9,369 nt of DNA, taken from assembly GCA_002841035.1 (NCBI GenBank), contig PHDR01000081.1:1-9369 (forward strand), given 5' to 3'. A model generated the notes under the pieces. The model made no database searches. It saw only the letters and a list, made by a program, of their open reading frames with translations, and had not been told where the DNA came from. Below, piece by piece: positions 5,800-9,369 of the stretch (the first letter of the stretch is position 1; each line of letters opens with the position of its first letter). A program made the translations under genes and the position numbers. This DNA comes from Bacteroidetes bacterium HGW-Bacteroidetes-12 (GTDB taxonomy: Bacteria > Bacteroidota > Bacteroidia > Flavobacteriales_E > Vicingaceae).

Positions 5800-6762
5800 A
5801 TGCAAAATAATGTTGTAAAGCAAACAAATTTTAATTTTAAAGGTCAAAAAAGCTACTACAAAGGCAAAGTTAGAGATGTTTACAACATCAACGATGAACT
5901 TTTAGTGATGGTGGTTTCTGATAGAATATCAGCTTTTGATGTAGTGCTTCCAAAAGCAATTCCTTACAAAGGACAAGTATTAAATCAAATTGCAGCAAAA
6001 TTTTTAAAAGCTACCGAAGACATTTTACCTAATTGGGTTATTGCCACTCCAGACCCCAACGTAACCATAGGAAGGGTTTGTGAAACCTTCAAAGTTGAAA
6101 TGGTAATTAGAGGTTATCTTTCTGGACATGCTTGGAGAGAATATAGTGCAGGAAAACGAATAATTTGTGGTGTTCAAATGCCCGATGGAATGAAAGAGAA
6201 TGATAAATTTCCTCAACCAATAATAACACCATCAACAAAAGCAAGCGAAGGACATGATGAAGATATTTCTCGTGAAGAAATTATTAAACAAGGCATCGTT
6301 TCCGAAAGTGATTATATAAAACTAGAAGATTATACCAGAAAGATTTTTCAAAGAGGCACTGAAATAGCTGCTCAAATGGGATTGATTTTGGTTGACACAA
6401 AGTATGAGTTTGGTAAAATTGCAGAAACAATTTATTTAATTGATGAAATTCATACACCTGATTCATCTAGGTATTTTTATAAAGAAGGGTATCAAAATCG
6501 TCAAGATAGAGGAGAAAAACAAAAACAACTTTCTAAAGAATTTGTTAGAGAATGGTTAATTGCCAATAATTTTCAGGGTAAAGAGGGACAACAAATACCC
6601 GAGATGACAGATGAATTTGTAAATGAAATTTCTGAAAGATACATAGAATTGTATGAAAAAATTACAGGTGAAACTTTTGTGAAAGCAGCTATTTCTTCAA
6701 TCAACAGTCGAATAGAAGATAATATTAAAAAATATTTGAATGAGTTGGAAGGTCAACGATGA
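5800..6762 (+). CDS. purC: Phosphoribosylaminoimidazole-succinocarboxamide synthase (SAICAR synthetase)
   Basis: The enzyme joins aspartate to CAIR with ATP to give SAICAR, a late step of de novo purine synthesis in the cytoplasm. The 320-residue length is the longer form, well above the roughly 240 residues of the E. coli type. Visible motifs, in order, are KGKVRDVY (21-28, nucleotide loop), VSDRISAFD (39-47), VIRGYLSGHAW (102-112), PSTKASEGHDEDIS (144-157), the family signature LVDTKYEFG (197-205) and LIDEIHTPDSSRYF (213-226). The C-terminal 90 residues are helical. The start at MQNNVVKQTNFNF is 23 bases after an exact -7 box. The gene is transcribed alone and converges on the GGGP synthase gene; the 41-bp gap between the two stops holds no clear terminator. 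All key motifs are intact. Confidence 0.97.
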   Translation: MQNNVVKQTNFNFKGQKSYYKGKVRDVYNINDELLVMVVSDRISAFDVVLPKAIPYKGQVLNQIAAKFLKATEDILPNWVIATPDPNVTIGRVCETFKVEMVIRGYLSGHAWREYSAGKRIICGVQMPDGMKENDKFPQPIITPSTKASEGHDEDISREEIIKQGIVSESDYIKLEDYTRKIFQRGTEIAAQMGLILVDTKYEFGKIAETIYLIDEIHTPDSSRYFYKEGYQNRQDRGEKQKQLSKEFVREWLIANNFQGKEGQQIPEMTDEFVNEISERYIELYEKITGETFVKAAISSINSRIEDNIKKYLNELEGQR

Positions 6763-6803
6763 AATTTGATTTTTGTTTAATAACATACAACCAACCTCCT
6801 AAA

Positions 6804-7574
6804 CTAACCTCTGACCAAAGAAGCATTGTTAAGTTGTTTTTTTACAGCAGCAATTTCAGTAATTAAAGCACGGTTTTCTTCTGCTCCATTGCCAATAACC
6901 AACATATCAGCTCCAGCCAAATAAATTTCATTGGCAGCTTGAGGCGTTCTAATTCCTCCACCAATTAATAAAGGAATAGAAATTATTTCTTTGGTTTTTT
7001 TTATCATCTCTAAACTAACACATTTTTTAGCACCACTTCCCCCATCAATGTAAATGAGTTTCATACCCAAATATTCTCCAGCTAAAGCAGTTACAGCAGC
7101 TATTTCAGGTTTGTCATAAGGTAGCGGATTCGTGTTACTCACATAGCTTGCTGTGGTTTGTGTTCCTCCATCAACTAACATATATCCCGTTGAAAGTACT
7201 TCTAAATTTGATTTTTTCACAAAAGGAGCAGCAACAACTTGATTTCCAATTAAAAACTCAGGGTTTCTACCAGAAATAAGTGATAAAAACAAAATACCGT
7301 CTGCATAATTTGTAATTTGATTAGGACTTCCAGGAAAAAGAATTACAGGAATGGATGAATTTTCTTTTATAAAACGAACAGTTTTGGCTAAATCACCAGA
7401 GGTTAATAAACTTCCTCCAACAAAAAAAAAGTCAACATCAGCATTATTACAAATAGCAATTGTTTTATTTAAACACGCAAAATCTTGTTTATCAGGATCA
7501 ACTAAAATTGCCAACATTTTTTTGTTGTCATTCGCTAATTTAGTGATAGTAGTATAAATTTTATCGACCGTCAT
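6804..7574 (-). CDS. Geranylgeranylglyceryl phosphate synthase (GGGPS/PcrB family)
   Basis: The family condenses sn-glycerol 1-phosphate with a polyprenyl diphosphate to form the first ether bond of archaeal-type lipids; Bacteroidota members have been characterised as geranylgeranyl-specific. The 256-residue TIM-barrel shows LVDPDK (24-29), FFVGGS (50-55), FPGSPNQI (80-87), LFLSLISGRNPEFLIG (95-110), STGYMLVDGG (128-137), YIDGGSGA (175-182, phosphate binding), LIGGGIRT (203-210) and VIGNGAEEN (226-234). All are intact, so an active enzyme is expected. It is probably cytoplasmic or at the inner membrane surface. The start at MTVDKIYTTITK leaves a typical N-terminal helix before the first strand. 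The gene is divergent from ahcY with a 125-bp gap; its -7 box is so close that the transcript may be nearly leaderless. Polyprenyl chain length cannot be judged by eye. PcrB is a related name, but I do not assign a symbol. Confidence 0.93.
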   Translation of the reverse strand: MTVDKIYTTITKLANDNKKMLAILVDPDKQDFACLNKTIAICNNADVDFFFVGGSLLTSGDLAKTVRFIKENSSIPVILFPGSPNQITNYADGILFLSLISGRNPEFLIGNQVVAAPFVKKSNLEVLSTGYMLVDGGTQTTASYVSNTNPLPYDKPEIAAVTALAGEYLGMKLIYIDGGSGAKKCVSLEMIKKTKEIISIPLLIGGGIRTPQAANEIYLAGADMLVIGNGAEENRALITEIAAVKKQLNNASLVRG

Positions 7575-7581
7575 AAGAACA

Positions 7582-7589
7582 CAAACTTA
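7582..7589 (-). promoter_or_regulatory. GGGP synthase promoter -7 box
   Basis: The minus strand reads TAAGTTTG, an exact TAnnTTTG match. It ends only seven bases before the start codon, so transcription would begin at or within a few bases of the ATG at 7574, suggesting a leaderless or very short-leader mRNA. No good -33 TTG lies at the usual spacing. Confidence 0.5.
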
Positions 7590-7663
7590 CAGAATAGTTA
7601 AATAATACGATGAAACTTTATAAATTTTATTGATTTATTGCTAATTCCTAAAAGGTTATTTGG

Positions 7664-7671
7664 TAATTTTG
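7664..7671 (+). promoter_or_regulatory. ahcY: ahcY promoter -7 box
   Basis: TAATTTTG is an exact TAnnTTTG match, giving a leader of about 22 A-rich bases before the ATG at 7700. The nearest upstream TTG, at 7638-7640, is 23 bases away, slightly longer than usual. There is no room between this box and the ATG for a SAH or SAM riboswitch, and none is visible upstream. Confidence 0.6.
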
Positions 7672-7699
7672 TTTACCTAAAATAAAAAACTTAATAACT

Positions 7700-9013
7700 A
7701 TGAATACTACAAACGTGGAAAAATTACCTTACAAAGTAAAAGACATTTCCCTTGCCGAATGGGGAAGAAAAGAAATTAGATTAGCTGAAGCTGAAATGCC
7801 AGGTTTAATGGCTATTAGAGAAGAGTTTGGTAACTCAAAACCGTTAGCAGGTGCAAGAATTGCAGGTTGCTTACACATGACTATCCAAACGGCTGTTCTT
7901 ATTGAAACATTAATGCATTTAGGTGCTGAAGTAAGTTGGTCATCATGCAATATTTTCTCAACACAAGATCAGGCTGCTGCTGCTATTGCTGCTGCTGGAA
8001 TTCCTGTGTTTGCTTGGAAAGGGTTAACTGAAGAAGAGTTTAATTGGTGTATAGAACAAACATTATTCGCTTTTGAAGGCGGAAAACCATTGAACATGAT
8101 TTTAGATGATGGTGGCGATTTAACTAATATGGTTTTTGACCAATATCCAGAATTAACTAAAGATATTAAAGGTTTATCTGAAGAAACTACTACAGGTGTT
8201 CACCGTCTGTACGAAAGAATGAAAAATGGCACATTGGTTATGCCTGCTATTAACATTAATGATTCCGTTACAAAATCTAAATTTGATAATAAATATGGTT
8301 GTAAAGAATCGTTAGTTGATGCAATTAGAAGAGCTACCGATGTTATGATGGCTGGGAAAGTAGCTGTTGTTGCTGGATATGGTGATGTGGGTAAAGGTTC
8401 TGCAGCTTCGTTAAGAGGTGCTGGAGCTAGAGTTATTGTTACCGAAATTGACCCAATTTGTGCCTTGCAAGCTGCAATGGACGGATTTGCTGTTAAAAAA
8501 ATGGATGATGTTGTTAATCAAGGCGATATTATTGTTACAACAACAGGAAATAAAGACATTATCACTGGTCGTCATTTCGAAAAAATGAAAGACAAAGCTA
8601 TTGTTTGTAATATTGGTCATTTCGACACAGAAATAGATGTTGCTTGGTTAAATGCAAATGCTAAAAAAGATACTATCAAACCTCAGGTTGATATGTACAA
8701 CCTGAAAAATGGTAATCAAATCATCTTATTAGCTGAAGGTAGATTAGTGAACTTAGGTTGTGCAACAGGACATCCTTCTTTTGTAATGAGTAATTCTTTC
8801 ACTAACCAAGTTTTAGCACAGTTAGAATTATGGAAAAACTCAGCTAGCTACAAAAATGAAGTATATATGTTGCCTAAGCATTTAGATGAAAAAGTGGCTC
8901 GTTTGCACTTAGCAAAAATAGGTGTTGAATTAGATGAATTAACTCCAGAGCAAGCTAAATATATTGGTGTTGAGGTTCAAGGGCCATACAAACCAGAATA
9001 TTACAGATATTAA
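7700..9013 (+). CDS. ahcY: Adenosylhomocysteinase (S-adenosylhomocysteine hydrolase)
   Basis: The enzyme splits S-adenosylhomocysteine into adenosine and homocysteine with bound NAD, clearing the inhibitor left by methyltransferases and feeding methionine regeneration. The 437-residue length is normal for the family. Substrate and catalytic residues, placed by analogy with the human enzyme, are all present: His59 in GCLHMT, Asp137 in LDDGGD, Glu162 in SEETTTG, Lys192 and Asp196 in TKSKFDN, His307 in IGHFDTE and His358 in GHPSFVMSNSF. The family signature CNIFSTQDQAAAAIA is at 83-97. The NAD domain shows GYGDVGKG (226-233) with acidic Glu249 ending the second strand. The C-terminus, PYKPEYYRY, supplies the Lys and Tyr that reach into the partner subunit in homologues. 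The ATG follows an exact -7 box, and a strong terminator follows the gene, so it is probably a single-gene unit divergent from the GGGP synthase. Confidence 0.98.
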   Translation: MNTTNVEKLPYKVKDISLAEWGRKEIRLAEAEMPGLMAIREEFGNSKPLAGARIAGCLHMTIQTAVLIETLMHLGAEVSWSSCNIFSTQDQAAAAIAAAGIPVFAWKGLTEEEFNWCIEQTLFAFEGGKPLNMILDDGGDLTNMVFDQYPELTKDIKGLSEETTTGVHRLYERMKNGTLVMPAININDSVTKSKFDNKYGCKESLVDAIRRATDVMMAGKVAVVAGYGDVGKGSAASLRGAGARVIVTEIDPICALQAAMDGFAVKKMDDVVNQGDIIVTTTGNKDIITGRHFEKMKDKAIVCNIGHFDTEIDVAWLNANAKKDTIKPQVDMYNLKNGNQIILLAEGRLVNLGCATGHPSFVMSNSFTNQVLAQLELWKNSASYKNEVYMLPKHLDEKVARLHLAKIGVELDELTPEQAKYIGVEVQGPYKPEYYRY

Positions 9014-9037
9014 TTTTTTGTTTTAGTAATTAATTAT

Positions 9038-9073
9038 AAAGAACCGTAGCAAGATTTGTTACGGTTCTTTTTT
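9038..9073 (+). terminator. ahcY: Intrinsic terminator of ahcY
   Basis: AAAGAACCGTA (9038-9048) pairs exactly with TACGGTTCTTT (9060-9070). A G-U pair and CAA/TTG extend the stem to 15 pairs around a GAT loop. The stem runs into a six-T tract. It lies 25 bases after the ahcY stop, and the A run at its left foot may make it partly bidirectional. Confidence 0.9.
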
Positions 9074-9108
9074 ATACCAATCATCCGTTTCAAAATTATT
9101 ATTTTAAA

Positions 9109-9178
9109 CTGATAGATTCATCACTTCGTTTACTAAAATTAGTTCCTCATTTTGTAAAACATCGTTCAGAATGACACG
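9109..9178. repeat. Decayed interspersed repeat of the GATTCCTCACTTCG...AGAATGACA kind
   Basis: The stretch runs from CTGATAGATTCATCACTTCG to CGTTCAGAATGACACGG. These ends recall a common bacterial intergenic repeat that pairs a GATT-cTCACTTCGTT half with a CGTTC-GAATGACA half; that comparison is from memory. Two GTT/GTAAAAC-bearing segments inside suggest divergence or an internal duplication. No ORF is visible. Confidence 0.4.
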
Positions 9179-9189
9179 GACACACCTCT

Positions 9190-9228
9190 TTACCGCCATT
9201 GCAAGTAAGGTACGAATCAAGCAATTTG
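9190..9228 (+). repeat. Degenerate copy of the GTCATTGCGAG repeat half
   Basis: This 39-bp stretch matches 9236-9274 at 33 positions with no gaps, at an offset of 46 bp. Five of the six differences are C/T or A/G transitions and one is C/G, as expected of an older, decaying copy. It has no inverted partner nearby. Confidence 0.75.
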
Positions 9229-9239
9229 CCCCTTGTTAC

Positions 9240-9340
9240 CGTCATTGCGAGTGAGGTACGAACGAAGCAATCTGTCTAAATAACAGACAGATTGCTTCGG
9301 TTTTTCCCTCGCACAAACCCTGCTAAACCTCGCAATGACG
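9240..9340. repeat. Intact palindromic interspersed repeat (GTCATTGCGAG...GAAGCAATCTGT)
   Basis: The outer arms CGTCATTGCGAG (9240-9251) and CTCGCAATGACG (9329-9340) are exact inverse 12-mers. The inner arms CGAAGCAATCTGTCT (9263-9277) and AGACAGATTGCTTCG (9285-9299) form a perfect 15-bp stem with a 7-base loop. The segment between inner and outer right arms is about 18 bases longer than on the left and contains a second GCGAGG-like motif in reverse, so the two halves are unequal. The sequence belongs to a widespread family of non-coding palindromes seen between genes in many bacteria. No ORF is present. Confidence 0.85.
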
Positions 9341-9348
9341 AATAAGAC

Positions 9349-9369
9349 TGGCTTCGCAATGCCGTTGTG
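9349..9369 (-). repeat. Partial inverted repeat copy at the window edge
   Basis: On the minus strand this reads CACAACGGCATTGCGAAGCC, sharing GCATTGCGA with the repeat core GTCATTGCGAG. It lies 8 bases after the intact palindrome and is cut by the window edge, so the cluster probably continues. Confidence 0.5.

Noticed and set aside
6763..6803. Bidirectional terminator between convergent purC and GGGP synthase genes
   Set aside because: No stem of useful length with a T tract is visible in the 41 bases; termination may depend on other factors.
7575..7699. SAH or SAM riboswitch upstream of ahcY
   Set aside because: The 125-bp gap is shared by two promoters, the ahcY leader is only about 22 bases, and no conserved riboswitch core is recognisable.

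Overview
The window looks like chromosomal DNA of a Bacteroidota member, most likely of the Flavobacteriales type. The DNA is AT-rich, start codons lack Shine-Dalgarno sequences and follow A-rich leaders, and several promoters carry the Bacteroidota -7 box TAnnTTTG. ProS is the short archaeal/eukaryote-like type common in this phylum, and a bacterial geranylgeranylglyceryl phosphate synthase is present. No tRNA, rRNA, CRISPR array or transposase gene was found.

Layout. (1) Positions 1-2078 are on the minus strand: a partial conserved-looking hypothetical gene cut by the window edge, then proS. The 98 bases between them are almost wholly two adjoining short tandem repeats of 7 and 8 bp. (2) Positions 2171-5494 are on the plus strand, divergent from proS: a 131-residue secreted hypothetical protein, a 430-residue secreted Tyr/Gly/Trp- and Pro/Gln-rich protein, and an OmpP1/FadL-like outer-membrane barrel. 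The first two share the same mature N-terminus (AQDDFY followed by a Ser/Lys run). This looks like a cell-envelope cluster of unknown function. (3) Positions 5495-5799 form a 305-bp gap holding a 125-bp imperfect palindrome, a minus-strand intrinsic terminator, a possible 24-codon ORF ending in it, and the purC promoter. (4) purC (plus) converges on a GGGP synthase gene (minus), which is divergent from ahcY (plus). Both divergent genes have perfect -7 boxes, and ahcY ends in a strong intrinsic terminator. (5) Positions 9074-9369 have no gene. They hold a cluster of decayed and intact interspersed palindromic repeats of the GTCATTGCGAG...GAAGCAATCTGT kind.

Functionally, proS (translation), purC (purine synthesis) and ahcY (S-adenosylhomocysteine recycling) are housekeeping genes, and the GGGP synthase makes an ether-lipid precursor. 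The accessory interest lies in the paired secreted proteins with the barrel, and in the dense non-coding repeats between genes. I saw no complete undescribed system such as a defence, toxin or conflict module. The least explained items are the paired DDFY proteins, the 125-bp palindrome with the adjacent small ORF and terminator, and the tandem repeats fused to the proS stop codon.
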